Source of the DNA: Oligoflexales bacterium
Lineage (GTDB): Bacteria; Bdellovibrionota_B; Oligoflexia; Oligoflexales; RGVZ01
Assembly: GCA_947494335.1 (NCBI GenBank)
Contig: CANLUT010000006.1
Coordinates: forward strand, 53,176 to 117,175
Length of the DNA stretch: 64,000 nucleotides
Direction of reading: 5' to 3'
Shown here: positions 46,826 through 56,151 of the stretch, in pieces
Position numbering within the stretch: the first letter of the stretch is position 1
Layout of the letters: the number at the start of each line of letters is the position of its first letter
Translations under genes and position numbers: made by a program
The notes under the pieces: generated by a model
Database searches by the model: none
What the model was told of the DNA's origin: nothing
What the model saw: the letters and a program-made list of their open reading frames with translations, nothing else

Positions 46826-49309
46826 ATGGCTAAGCTCTTTACACTGTCGCTACTTGCTTCTGCTGGCTTGACGCTAGCAGCTCCATCTTTCGCCGCTACG
46901 CGAGCTGGGTTGGATATTCGTCCGCTTGCGGACGCTCGGGCGGAATTGAAGCCCAAAGCCTATTCCCCTGAAGAGCGTGAACTGATGGCAAAACAAGCTC
47001 TCATGTTCATCGAGAATCTATACGTCCACCGCGAAGTCAAAATTAAAGACTTCGGCGCTCAAGTTGACCCTGTGCCACGCCTTAAAGACATGGTTAAGCG
47101 CGCCCCGTCCATGAGCGACGAAGAATTCCATAAGACCATGCAGAAGATCTTTTTGGATCTTCATGATCACCACACAAATTACAGCGCTCCGCTGCCGCTA
47201 CGTTGTAGCTACGCCATTGCCCCTCTCCATTTTGCCGACGTATACGACAACGGCACGCTGAAGGTTATCGTTAAGGGCAAAACCAAAGTTGTAGAAGAAG
47301 CCGCTGGCTCAGAGGTTTCGGCCGCTGAACCTGGAGACGAGCTTGTAGCCATAAACGGCAAGCCTATTGTGGAAATTCTCGAAGAACTTCGCAAATGGAG
47401 TGGTGGCGCCAACGACGACGCCATGACCATGGGCGCAATCATGAACCTCTCCCTAGTTCCTTTGGCTGAACAACCTGTTCCAAGTGACAATGAACTCAAT
47501 TATGAGCTGAATCGCAAAGGCGAAAAGCTAACGATCAAGACTCGGTACTTTGCCGCCGTCAATATCCCTTCTTGCGTCAAAGAGGCAGAGGGTACTGCCA
47601 CTGAGAAAACCTTTACTCCGAAACCAAAAAAGAAAAAGAAAAAGAACCGGAAGAACTCCTACTACGACTCCGCATTTGTCCGGGGGGAAAACCCAATCGT
47701 TCGCGACTATAAAGACCTCGTTTTGCCAGACACGGTGTCTCCGTTCGGTGAAGACGGCAAACTTCCAATTGGTCAGTTTTATACGATTTCAACACCCGCT
47801 GGAAAGTTAGCCAAGTTCGACCTCGAGACGTTCGTTCCTGAAGACGAGTCATCAGCTGACGATGTTATCCACAAAGTCAAAGCATTACTCCAAGATGCTC
47901 AAGACAAGACTGAGGCGCTGATCATTGACATGCGCGGAAATGGTGGCGGATTGATCCTTCTTGCTGAGGGACTCACCCAGCTGTTTACCCCAAATAGCGT
48001 GGCCACGATGCCTGTTCGTTATCTGCCAACTGATCTGAACCTTCAGACGTTCCTGCGCGCCAACCAAGGCCGTGAGAATGGCTGGTCTCAAGATACTCGC
48101 GATGGTATCCGTGCCAATGCGCGCTACACGAAGCCGCGCGTAATTACATCAGCTGATGCTGCCAATCGCTACGGTCAGGTTTGGTTCAAGCCTGTTGTCA
48201 TCCTGACAGATGCAACCTGTTACTCAGCATGCGACTTGTTTGCTGCATCGATGCAAGACCACGGTGCTGCAACGATCATCGGAACTCATGCGACAACCGG
48301 TGCAGGTGGTGCCAACGTGATGGATTATGATATTTTCCGTCAAATCTTCGACACCGCTTCTTCTGAAGAAAATCCTTTCGTTAAGCTTCCCGGAGCTCAG
48401 AGCATGCGCGTCTCTTGGCGTCAAACACTTCGGGTCGGAAAGAGCAAAGATCAGCTCATCGAAAACGCAGGCGTGAAGTCAGACATCGTCGTACGCTATG
48501 TGACTGAAGACGTTGTCGGCGGCGAGTCTCGAGTTCTGATGAAAGAAGTACACAAAGCTATCAAGCAAATTCTGCCTCGCTACAAGAGCCACATTGCCCT
48601 GCAATCTAGCCTTATGATGAAAAACGGCGCCTACGCTGAATGGACCGAAAAAGTTCGCGGCATCGACAGTCTTGTCGTTATGCATGCCGGCAAAGTGGTC
48701 GCACAATACGACGTCTCAGAAAATGATAAAGATATTACTGTCAGCCTTACTGATGTGAAAGGCGAGTGGTCCGAGGCTGCATACGACGTCGTCGGTAAAC
48801 TCAATGGTAAGACCCAATTCCGCGTAGTGCGCGAAGTTCGCTGGCGTGGAAAAATGCTCGATGCATCGAAAGAGCTGTCTGAAACATTCAAAGACGGTCT
48901 AAAATTCTGGCATACCCAGCAGATGGCAGGTCCGTCTGGCGAAGGCTGGCAGACCAAGGGCAATGTAGCCAAAGTTGGGAAGGGCGCAAACTACAGCCCT
49001 AACACTACAGCTCAGCTTTATGCATCTATCGCAACCGCCGGCAAAGAAACAGTGACGCTAGACCTCGCCATGAAAATGGAGACCGAAGATGACATGGACT
49101 ACGTCAATATCATCGTTAGAGACCCAGCGACAGGCGACGAGGAGTATGTAGCGTCTGTTTCCGGCACATTCGATATCAGCCCAGACCAGAAAATCGAAAT
49201 CCCGACCAAGGGTGCCGATCAATTAGAAATCGTGTTTGAATTCATGAGCGATGAAAACTGGAACATGAAAGGTCCAGAAATCAGAAAGCTCGCGATTCAG
49301 ACTCTCTAA
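46826..49309 (+). CDS. Large secreted S41-family serine protease
   Basis: The 827-residue protein has a signal peptide (LFTLSLLASAGLTLAAPSFA). The protease core includes AAEPGDELVAINGKPI (PDZ-like), ALIIDMRGNGGG, and the catalytic Ser467 in DATCYSACD. About 250 C-terminal residues look beta-rich. A Lys-rich stretch (KPKKKKKKNRK) sits near residues 265-277, just before the core. C-terminal processing or CPAF-type proteases cut proteins outside the cytoplasm. A strong terminator follows. Confidence 0.88.
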   Translation: MAKLFTLSLLASAGLTLAAPSFAATRAGLDIRPLADARAELKPKAYSPEERELMAKQALMFIENLYVHREVKIKDFGAQVDPVPRLKDMVKRAPSMSDEEFHKTMQKIFLDLHDHHTNYSAPLPLRCSYAIAPLHFADVYDNGTLKVIVKGKTKVVEEAAGSEVSAAEPGDELVAINGKPIVEILEELRKWSGGANDDAMTMGAIMNLSLVPLAEQPVPSDNELNYELNRKGEKLTIKTRYFAAVNIPSCVKEAEGTATEKTFTPKPKKKKKKNRKNSYYDSAFVRGENPIVRDYKDLVLPDTVSPFGEDGKLPIGQFYTISTPAGKLAKFDLETFVPEDESSADDVIHKVKALLQDAQDKTEALIIDMRGNGGGLILLAEGLTQLFTPNSVATMPVRYLPTDLNLQTFLRANQGRENGWSQDTRDGIRANARYTKPRVITSADAANRYGQVWFKPVVILTDATCYSACDLFAASMQDHGAATIIGTHATTGAGGANVMDYDIFRQIFDTASSEENPFVKLPGAQSMRVSWRQTLRVGKSKDQLIENAGVKSDIVVRYVTEDVVGGESRVLMKEVHKAIKQILPRYKSHIALQSSLMMKNGAYAEWTEKVRGIDSLVVMHAGKVVAQYDVSENDKDITVSLTDVKGEWSEAAYDVVGKLNGKTQFRVVREVRWRGKMLDASKELSETFKDGLKFWHTQQMAGPSGEGWQTKGNVAKVGKGANYSPNTTAQLYASIATAGKETVTLDLAMKMETEDDMDYVNIIVRDPATGDEEYVASVSGTFDISPDQKIEIPTKGADQLEIVFEFMSDENWNMKGPEIRKLAIQTL

Positions 49310-49332
49310 TTGATCTCGCAGCAGAAACACAA

Positions 49333-49367
49333 AAAAGCCCCGGCAGATGCCGGGGCTTTTCTTTTTT
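49333..49367 (+). terminator. Terminator after the S41 protease gene
   Basis: A perfect 12-bp stem (arms 49333-49344 and 49349-49360, AGCCCCGGC core) with an AGAT loop is followed by CTTTTTTT. Its plus-strand A-rich flank could also stop the convergent gene. Confidence 0.92.
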
Positions 49368-49370
49368 TGA

Positions 49371-49934
49371 TCACTTGTTTGTAATAATGACCGGGGGAGC
49401 CAATTCGACCGTGGCCACGTCTTTGAATAAAATTCGCAGGTCTTCAATCTTAAACTTGGTCTGCTTTGGAGCGTTGCAGATGCGACCTCTGCAGCTCGCT
49501 ATCATCTTCATGCACCCAAGACCCTCAATCGCAGCTGGACTTGAGATACCGACAGCATCGATCATCTGACTCGAATTTTCGCCGTTTGGTATAGTGGTAG
49601 CCTCACCACTAAATTCTATGGATGAATCTTTCGGGATCATTCGTCGTTCTAAAGTCGCCTCACGCGCATAAAAACCGCAAACGACATAGTGCTGATACTC
49701 AGTACCTTCATATTCGTTGATTGACGTGTAGTAAGTCAAAGGACCGATGAGCACCTGCTCACGATTGGCCGGAATTTCGATATCTTTTAGTAATACTAAT
49801 TTCGAGCCACGACCAATGGAGGCGAACTCATGCTTTGCCGCGTCATCCTTTAAGGAAGACCCCTGCTCTTTGACGCCACATGCTGAAGTTAGGGCTAACA
49901 TCGCTGTAACAAAACACGTCTTCATTGCTTTCAT
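49371..49934 (-). CDS. Lipoprotein of unknown function
   Basis: The product is 187 residues from ATG 49934, with AGAAGGA upstream; the frame opens earlier at 49970 but that start is unlikely. The lipobox TSAC gives a lipidated Cys19. The mature part has one CRGRIC pair, FKIEDLRILF near the end and no family I recognise. It converges on the protease gene. Confidence 0.68.
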   Translation of the reverse strand: MKAMKTCFVTAMLALTSACGVKEQGSSLKDDAAKHEFASIGRGSKLVLLKDIEIPANREQVLIGPLTYYTSINEYEGTEYQHYVVCGFYAREATLERRMIPKDSSIEFSGEATTIPNGENSSQMIDAVGISSPAAIEGLGCMKMIASCRGRICNAPKQTKFKIEDLRILFKDVATVELAPPVIITNK

Positions 49935-50037
49935 GGCAGGGTTCCTTCTCAATAAAAATCTTGCGCCCAAATCCTACACCCAAGCCACAGCAATCTCCAT
50001 GCCGACTTTAAATAACTGTTTTTATTTGATTTTTTAG

Positions 50038-50064
50038 TAAAAAGGTGTCGGAATTATTGACACC
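50038..50064 (-). terminator. Terminator after the class V aminotransferase gene
   Basis: An AGGTGTC/GACACCT stem (50042-50048 and 50058-50064) with a 9-base loop is followed by T on the minus strand. Confidence 0.75.
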
Positions 50065-50090
50065 TGTGCGCGGTCAGTAGGCCTGGGCCA

Positions 50091-51245
50091 CTAGGACCTC
50101 AGGCTCTTCATCGCTGCTGCCACCCCAGCACCCAATTGGAACTTATACCCCTCATCAGCAAATGCAAACTCCAATGCTGCTAAGCCTTCGATAAGCATAA
50201 AGGGACTCACAAAACCTAAGTGACTAAACCTTATAATTTTGCCTTTCAAGTCATCTTGCCCACCTGAAATGATGGCGCCGTATCTCGACTTTGCAGTGGT
50301 CAAAATTTTTGAGCCGTCGATGCCACTCGGCACCTTGATGGCCGTTAAAACACTGGAGACCGCTGACTCGTCAACAAAAAGATCAAGCCCCATAGCTCTG
50401 ACAGCTGCGCGCGAGGCCGCTGCCAGCCGCGCATGGTGGTCTGCAAATCGCTTCGGACCGATTTCAGCAATCTCCTTTAAGGCGACATGTAAACTTTGAA
50501 TAAGAGAGACCCCTGGGGTCCAGGCTGTACGTCCCGTTTCCTGCCCTGCCCTCTCCTTTTCTAAATCAAAATAAAACTTGGCACGGCTCGACCTAGATTT
50601 CCACGCGCGATCAGAGAGCGCCACGAAACTCAGACCCGGGGCAACACCAAAACCTTTTTGACTACCGGCAGTGACAGCGTCGAGATGATGTTCATCCATC
50701 TTGATCTCGTGGGCACCAAGAGAGGAAATCGCGTCTGCAACAATCAGTGTTTCAGTGGAAAGGGCACGCACCTGTGATGCGATGGCGGACACATCCAGTC
50801 GAGCACCCGTAGACGTCTCGTGTGCTTGAAAGAAGATGGCTCGCGGTTTTGGGCAAGTTTTAAACGCTTCCGCGATTTGCTGGGAGGTCGGAGTCGAACC
50901 GTACTTGACCGAAATCGCGGTCACTTGGTTACCATAAATTTGATTGAGCTTCTGCCAGCGCTCGCCAAACTTACCTGCAACAATCACAATCACCTGATCA
51001 CCGGGACTCGTGAGATTTACCACCACCGCTTCCATCGCCCCTGTACCGGAGCAGGTCAAGATAACCGGTTGGGTACTAGTGCCAAATAAGGGCTTCAGCA
51101 TCCGGACACAGTCCATGACGACCGCCTCAAAGTCTTTACTGCGGTGATAAATATCGCTATCAAGCGCAGCCTGCTTGCTCCCCCAAGGCTGGGGGGTCGG
51201 CCCCGGGCAAAAGAGTCGATTGGGAGTAAAAAGTTCGCGGTCCAT
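50091..51245 (-). CDS. Class V aminotransferase (serine/alanine-glyoxylate type)
   Basis: The 384-residue PLP enzyme has CPGPTPQP near the start, LTCSGTGAMEA in the cofactor loop, VADAISSLGAHEI, and the PLP Lys197 in GSQKGFG. This matches serine--pyruvate/alanine--glyoxylate aminotransferases. It likely moves amino groups in glycine/serine metabolism. Its GGAGG ribosome-binding site lies within a perfect hairpin (51249-51280), and it follows the GH113-like gene by only 43 bases. Confidence 0.88.
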   Translation of the reverse strand: MDRELFTPNRLFCPGPTPQPWGSKQAALDSDIYHRSKDFEAVVMDCVRMLKPLFGTSTQPVILTCSGTGAMEAVVVNLTSPGDQVIVIVAGKFGERWQKLNQIYGNQVTAISVKYGSTPTSQQIAEAFKTCPKPRAIFFQAHETSTGARLDVSAIASQVRALSTETLIVADAISSLGAHEIKMDEHHLDAVTAGSQKGFGVAPGLSFVALSDRAWKSRSSRAKFYFDLEKERAGQETGRTAWTPGVSLIQSLHVALKEIAEIGPKRFADHHARLAAASRAAVRAMGLDLFVDESAVSSVLTAIKVPSGIDGSKILTTAKSRYGAIISGGQDDLKGKIIRFSHLGFVSPFMLIEGLAALEFAFADEGYKFQLGAGVAAAMKSLRS

Positions 51246-51248
51246 GGG

Positions 51249-51280
51249 TAATGACCTCCAACATTATTTGGAGGTCATTA
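51249..51280 (-). promoter_or_regulatory. Hairpin sequestering the aminotransferase ribosome-binding site
   Basis: Perfect 13-bp arms (51268-51280 and 51249-51261) and a 6-base loop form a stem whose downstream arm contains GGAGG, nine bases before the ATG. No T-run follows, so it looks like a translation control element rather than a terminator. Confidence 0.6.
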
Positions 51281-51288
51281 TACGTCCA

Positions 51289-52560
51289 TCAATCTTTAAA
51301 CGCCTCACGAATTTCCTTTTCGGTCTCAGATTTCCCCAGTGGACTAAAGCCCTGGTCGGTTGGACCTTGCAACTTAGGATCTACCGAAACGTCCCAAAAG
51401 TAGACACCTTTGTACCAAGGAAATCCAGCTTCATGAAAAGACTTGAAAAATGCTCGGTACGCAGCCGCCTGGTGAGCAGCATTCATTTCACCAGCTCGGG
51501 AAACATATTCGAATGGGTTGACAAAGCCCCGAGTAATGGAGCGAAAGCCTACCTCTTTAAAGATCGCCGTCTTTGGCACGCCAACGACCGACTCAATCTC
51601 CACGAATACGTTATCTAACTGTGTTGCGTATCGATCACTGGTCTCCCGCAGGGTCTCGGCGAGCTGCAGCGTACTCATCATTGAGTAGTTTGTTCCGGGA
51701 TTTCCAAAGCTGCGATACATGTCAATTCCAATGACATCTAGCTCTTTCCAGAAGGCACAAAGATCCTGCCATATCTTTAATTGCGCAGGGTCAGTCGGAT
51801 TGGCTAGGTCGACAATCCGGTAGCGCCAACGGGCAATCTCACCACCAAATTCTGCTGCGGTCGGTCCGACAGCCTTGTCGTCGGTGAAATTAATATCGTA
51901 CATAAGGCGTACTTTTGCCCCCAACCTCTGCCTTGTGTATTTTAAAAGCTCAAGCCAACGCCCGGGGAAGCCATGCGGATGCTCTTTCCATTGATCCTCA
52001 ATACCCACAGTCATTGAGTACAATTCCGCACCGATCGTAAACTCCTCAACTTGGGTTATTTTCGCAATTGTCATGTAGATATCAAGATAGGTTTTAAATG
52101 ATTCAAACCATGCATTAGGATCACGGGGTTGAATATTCCCGTGCCACCAATTTTTTTGAGTACCATCAGGCAAGCTTTCGATCACCGGAGTTCGCCCAGC
52201 ACTGTCGACCACAAAAAAAATTGGTCTAATACCAACGGTCATACCCTTGCTTTTGATATACGCAATGAAACGACGATAGCGTTCGCGCTCTGCGGCACGA
52301 TCAGATAATGAAGTCATGGGGATAACTTCTATGCCTTTGGGATCCCGCATAATCGCGCGGGGACTAAGGCTAATATGACGACCACCGAGACTATGAATCT
52401 GATCTACAGCTTTTTGGGCCTCTGTTTTACTAGAGGGATCTGGACTCGCATCATACTTATAATCACCAATCTCTGTTAGAGAAAACCCTTGTACTAAATC
52501 GGAAGCCATAAGCGTTGCCGACTGCCAAAACAGAAAAGCCCACAAAAAGTATCGAACCAT
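51289..52560 (-). CDS. Secreted GH113-like glycosidase
   Basis: The 423-residue protein has a signal peptide (FLWAFLFWQSATLMA). The mature part is a TIM barrel with pieces like GH113 mannanases: IHSLGGRHISLSP, FTIGAELYSM (possible acid/base Glu), DVIGIDMY, IFKEVGFRS (possible nucleophile Glu) and GVYFWDVSVDP. Specificity is not shown. ATG has GAGGAG upstream. It is the last gene of the polysaccharide operon, two bases after the 600-residue protein gene, so it probably trims that polymer. Confidence 0.75.
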   Translation of the reverse strand: MVRYFLWAFLFWQSATLMASDLVQGFSLTEIGDYKYDASPDPSSKTEAQKAVDQIHSLGGRHISLSPRAIMRDPKGIEVIPMTSLSDRAAERERYRRFIAYIKSKGMTVGIRPIFFVVDSAGRTPVIESLPDGTQKNWWHGNIQPRDPNAWFESFKTYLDIYMTIAKITQVEEFTIGAELYSMTVGIEDQWKEHPHGFPGRWLELLKYTRQRLGAKVRLMYDINFTDDKAVGPTAAEFGGEIARWRYRIVDLANPTDPAQLKIWQDLCAFWKELDVIGIDMYRSFGNPGTNYSMMSTLQLAETLRETSDRYATQLDNVFVEIESVVGVPKTAIFKEVGFRSITRGFVNPFEYVSRAGEMNAAHQAAAYRAFFKSFHEAGFPWYKGVYFWDVSVDPKLQGPTDQGFSPLGKSETEKEIREAFKD

Positions 52561-52562
52561 CT

Positions 52563-54365
52563 CTATCTCCTCATCGTTAAACGATTAAAAACTGTATGAC
52601 AAGCCACACCCCGACCTGCCAAAATATACTCAACTTCTATTTGCTGCTCGGACAAGAACAAAACTCTTGCCTGAGCAAACCGACCAACGTCTAGCTGTCC
52701 AGAGGTTAACGTCACAGCACGGGCCAGAGGATTAATGACACCGTACGCAAAAGGCACCGCAATCCACGCATCCTGGTCCATCCAATTTCCCACGACCCTT
52801 CGCCCGACTTGACTGATCCGTAACTGAATATCATGTCCCCCGCAGGTTCCAGACCATAGAGATGTCACATCCCCCAACGGTGGACCCGGAAGCTCTCGGT
52901 CAAAGCTTGTCACAAGCTCCTCTTTGCATGCGCGAAACAGATCCTGCCCCATCGGTGCGCCAAACGAACCAAAAATACAGTTAGAGTTCTCCTCGAGCTG
53001 GAAATATAGATCTGCTATGTTGTCGGCCGGTAGCTGGCCTTCCGTATTATCAAAAGGATAGCGAGTGGATTGAAATAGGGCTCTGTTGCTATCGTATTCG
53101 AAGTAAAAAACTGAATAAGGCACTTCAAACCCGGTCCTTAGATCGCGAAAACTCATCGTCGCCGCAATTCTCCCGCCACCCGTATGGAGAATCGTCAAGG
53201 TACCGCCTCCTAGTTTATCAAACCTAACCCCATAGGTTCCCTCGAAGTTCTTAAAATAGACACGTTTTATAATCTGTAAACGACTAGCAAAAGCGTCGAT
53301 CGATACTTGCTGCTGGCTCATCCCCAAATCTCCTAATCGCGCAGAAAGGCTCTTAGCTAGATTAAGGAGAAAATCTACCTGATCCCGATAAACTAACCGA
53401 TCGCTCAGAGTCACCAGTAAATTAGCGATATTGGCAACAACGGCTGCTGGAAGAATTTGGACCGCCCGATTTAATTCATCCTCAGGAACTGCCCCCCGCA
53501 AGTTTATGAGTCGCTGAAAGGCGTCATTTATGGAGCTTGCCGCAGCATTTTGCAGGCTGATCGGAGCACGCGGATTAGACCTGACGGCCTTGTCGAATAT
53601 ACATGCGAATCGAAGAGAACGTAGTACCTTAGGTACCGTATCAGCCTGAGAGGCCAACGAATGCATGTATGCATCAACCTCACTCAGCGCCGCAATGGCC
53701 CACACCTTTGAGATAATCAACTCTATATTTTCATCTGTCAGATTTGAAATATCGCGAAAAGCCCGTTTAACCACCGTAGCTTGAAAATCCTCAAAGGAGA
53801 GAATCACAAAAAAATCCGCACGTACCGCGTTTGCTAGAGAAATCACCCAGGCACTTTTATCGATCCAATTCAGAGTCACGGTTAAAGGTGCGTCATCTAT
53901 CAGGTATTGATCTTGTTGTTCAGCGAAGTTATTGCGACCATTATTATCCGCATACTTCATGAAAGCCTCAATATACTCCGCTTTATCAATATCGAGCCTA
54001 AGCCACTTGGTTGATGCGTTAGTTACAGCAAAGCCAAAAATCTTCACTACTGACTGCCCCATGGATTCTAAATTGTATTCAGCCTCTAGGACCGCTAGGT
54101 CATCCAAGATGAGAAGGTATGGATACAGCTCCTCTTTGGTGGGAACAATGGGGATAAGAGCCGTCAGATCACTGATAGCTTTGATCATTTCAATACGACC
54201 ACGCTTTGACTCCGTGATAAGCTGATCTGGGGAGGGGCTGATCGCTGACGATGCTAGTGACCAGCAGAAACAAACGCTTATCAGTAATATTTGAAATAGT
54301 GTCTTTTTAGACCAGCCGGACCAAATGCCGACAAGCCTTTCACTCGGTACACAATTAAGTTTCAT
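52563..54365 (-). CDS. Secreted protein of unknown function in polysaccharide operon
   Basis: The 600-residue protein has a long n-region and a signal core (ILLISVCFCWSLASSA). The first ~400 residues are predicted mostly helical with Leu/Ala-rich segments. The last ~200 are beta-rich and carry several Cys (NCIFGSF, ACKEELV, GTCGGHD, GVACHTV). No family is recognised. Its start overlaps the DUF2334 gene end by 11 bases and it is coupled to the GH113-like gene. Confidence 0.7.
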   Translation of the reverse strand: MKLNCVPSERLVGIWSGWSKKTLFQILLISVCFCWSLASSAISPSPDQLITESKRGRIEMIKAISDLTALIPIVPTKEELYPYLLILDDLAVLEAEYNLESMGQSVVKIFGFAVTNASTKWLRLDIDKAEYIEAFMKYADNNGRNNFAEQQDQYLIDDAPLTVTLNWIDKSAWVISLANAVRADFFVILSFEDFQATVVKRAFRDISNLTDENIELIISKVWAIAALSEVDAYMHSLASQADTVPKVLRSLRFACIFDKAVRSNPRAPISLQNAAASSINDAFQRLINLRGAVPEDELNRAVQILPAAVVANIANLLVTLSDRLVYRDQVDFLLNLAKSLSARLGDLGMSQQQVSIDAFASRLQIIKRVYFKNFEGTYGVRFDKLGGGTLTILHTGGGRIAATMSFRDLRTGFEVPYSVFYFEYDSNRALFQSTRYPFDNTEGQLPADNIADLYFQLEENSNCIFGSFGAPMGQDLFRACKEELVTSFDRELPGPPLGDVTSLWSGTCGGHDIQLRISQVGRRVVGNWMDQDAWIAVPFAYGVINPLARAVTLTSGQLDVGRFAQARVLFLSEQQIEVEYILAGRGVACHTVFNRLTMRR

Positions 54366-56151
54366 TCAGTTTTACCTCAATTGTTGGTTTTCTCTTTGGC
54401 AGCGTATTGGCGCGAGTCCAATCTTTGATATCGATGAATTCGTATCCATATTCCCGAACAGCTATGATTAGACGCTCTACTTCAGAGACATCTCCTGGAA
54501 ATAGTCCAAGTCCTGCGTTTTCCCGAGCAGATATGCAGAAAGGATGAATAAAAAACGAACCCCAAACGTCGCGGAGCACACGGTTTCGTTTTAGATTGGC
54601 AATCATCCCATCAACTGTCTGAATCCGAAAAACCTGCTCGTTCAAAAACGACTGAACATTACCAACATTTTCAGGAATAACTCGCTGGCCATAGATATCT
54701 CCATAAATTTCATAAGGGAAAAACTGGCCGTTTGGCAGCTGACGTTGATCGAACGTAACTTCAAGATCCTTCAAGATCCTCTCGCGCTCCGCTCGCCCTG
54801 CGGTCATGGAGCGGTCCATTGCCAAACCTTCCGGCAGATTTTTTGACTGACGCCACGAATGCGGGAAGTAGATATGACGACCTGCCGTCCATGAAAAAAT
54901 CTGCGAAAAAATCCGATAGGATAAAGGAGAAGCCTGATAATGCGGAGTGACCCACCCAACAAAATCAATCTCTGCCAACTCTAGAATATCAAGACCATCC
55001 TCAAGTCGCCCAAGTAGAAACGGCACATTATCTTCTGGTACAGCTCGATTATTTACGCGGTCCCAAAACTCGAAATCAGAGCCGGTCACTCCGGAAAATG
55101 GATTCCTCATTCTACCATACTGATGCGTTACTCCATGATACAAAAATGATCCACCTGCGGCTTTTGCATAGTTCAAAGCGTCTTTTATTATCGAGTCTCG
55201 GGTCAGTGGAACGAAGCGATTTGTGACATTATAAACCTCGACTCCAAACGGATCCGAGAAAATTGGAATTACTGTCATAACAAAGGGAACGGAGTGCTTC
55301 TTCAAAGCATCAATTAAATTGAATAGCTGCCATAACGGAATCATGGCATGTACGTCCTCTACTCTAAAAAGTGCCGGCCGGGGTCCAGATGTTCGTCGAG
55401 GCTTCTCTTTCAAAATATCAAAAAGCAAATCACAAAAAATGAGGTAACGGTCAGACTCAATGGCGTATGAAAATGGGCTATCCCCTATCAGCCACTTATT
55501 ACTCTTCTGCACAATATAGGGGATTTCTGGCACCTGAAGTGTTGAGTGCGAGGCCCATGATATGACATTTTCGCGATCTTTCTCGTCAAGCACATCAAAC
55601 ATTGATATTTCGAAGGCCGCATGAAACCTGGTTGGATCCTTCGGATCCCATTCGCCATACTTCTCAAATTTCTCACCTTTATAAGAGTAAAATCGGTAGA
55701 AACCAGGGCGCCGCTTCGAATCTAAACGACCGGACTCCAGTTTAGTCAAACCTTTGAACGACAACCCCCAAAGAGACTTGAGCCTAGTGTTACCAAGTTT
55801 CCAACTGTTGTAACCAGCCCAGACGACACTTTTCTTTGTGGATACGAAATCCTCCAAGAATGACTCTGGAACAGGAGCCTCATAATAAGTCGACAGGTAG
55901 ATAGTAGCTTTGCATGATTCGATGCCGCCAGACTTATAGGTCGCCATGGGCGCAAGCTTCACTTGATAATACGGAAAATGGCCTAAGACGTTCTCCAAAA
56001 ACATTGAATGTACTCTACCAAAATACGTCATTCTCTCGTCGCCAAGGATCGCATCATAATAGATCTGCAGACACTCGTCGCCATCGCTTGAAGCGGGATT
56101 CCCTTTCAAGCAGGATACAATTAAAACGACGATGAAAAAAAATCGACTCAT
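54355..56151 (-). CDS. DUF2334 polysaccharide deacetylase-like exported protein
   Basis: The 598-residue protein has an N-terminal signal (FFFIVVLIVSC). Residues ~250-480 resemble DUF2334 in the carbohydrate esterase 4-like fold: FRVEDVHAMIPL (metal-site start), FVMTVIPIF, LYHGVTHQYG (His ligands) and FVGWVTPHYQASP. Deacetylase activity on the polymer made by the preceding glycosyltransferase is a reasonable inference. The N-terminal ~230 residues are a separate domain seen with DUF2334. It overlaps the glycosyltransferase gene by four bases. Confidence 0.82.
   Translation of the reverse strand: MSRFFFIVVLIVSCLKGNPASSDGDECLQIYYDAILGDERMTYFGRVHSMFLENVLGHFPYYQVKLAPMATYKSGGIESCKATIYLSTYYEAPVPESFLEDFVSTKKSVVWAGYNSWKLGNTRLKSLWGLSFKGLTKLESGRLDSKRRPGFYRFYSYKGEKFEKYGEWDPKDPTRFHAAFEISMFDVLDEKDRENVISWASHSTLQVPEIPYIVQKSNKWLIGDSPFSYAIESDRYLIFCDLLFDILKEKPRRTSGPRPALFRVEDVHAMIPLWQLFNLIDALKKHSVPFVMTVIPIFSDPFGVEVYNVTNRFVPLTRDSIIKDALNYAKAAGGSFLYHGVTHQYGRMRNPFSGVTGSDFEFWDRVNNRAVPEDNVPFLLGRLEDGLDILELAEIDFVGWVTPHYQASPLSYRIFSQIFSWTAGRHIYFPHSWRQSKNLPEGLAMDRSMTAGRAERERILKDLEVTFDQRQLPNGQFFPYEIYGDIYGQRVIPENVGNVQSFLNEQVFRIQTVDGMIANLKRNRVLRDVWGSFFIHPFCISARENAGLGLFPGDVSEVERLIIAVREYGYEFIDIKDWTRANTLPKRKPTIEVKLNET

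Noticed and set aside
54763..54784. Short tandem duplication (TTCAAGATCCT twice) in the DUF2334 gene
   Set aside because: In frame, within an otherwise normal coding stretch; likely chance and without a repeat family.
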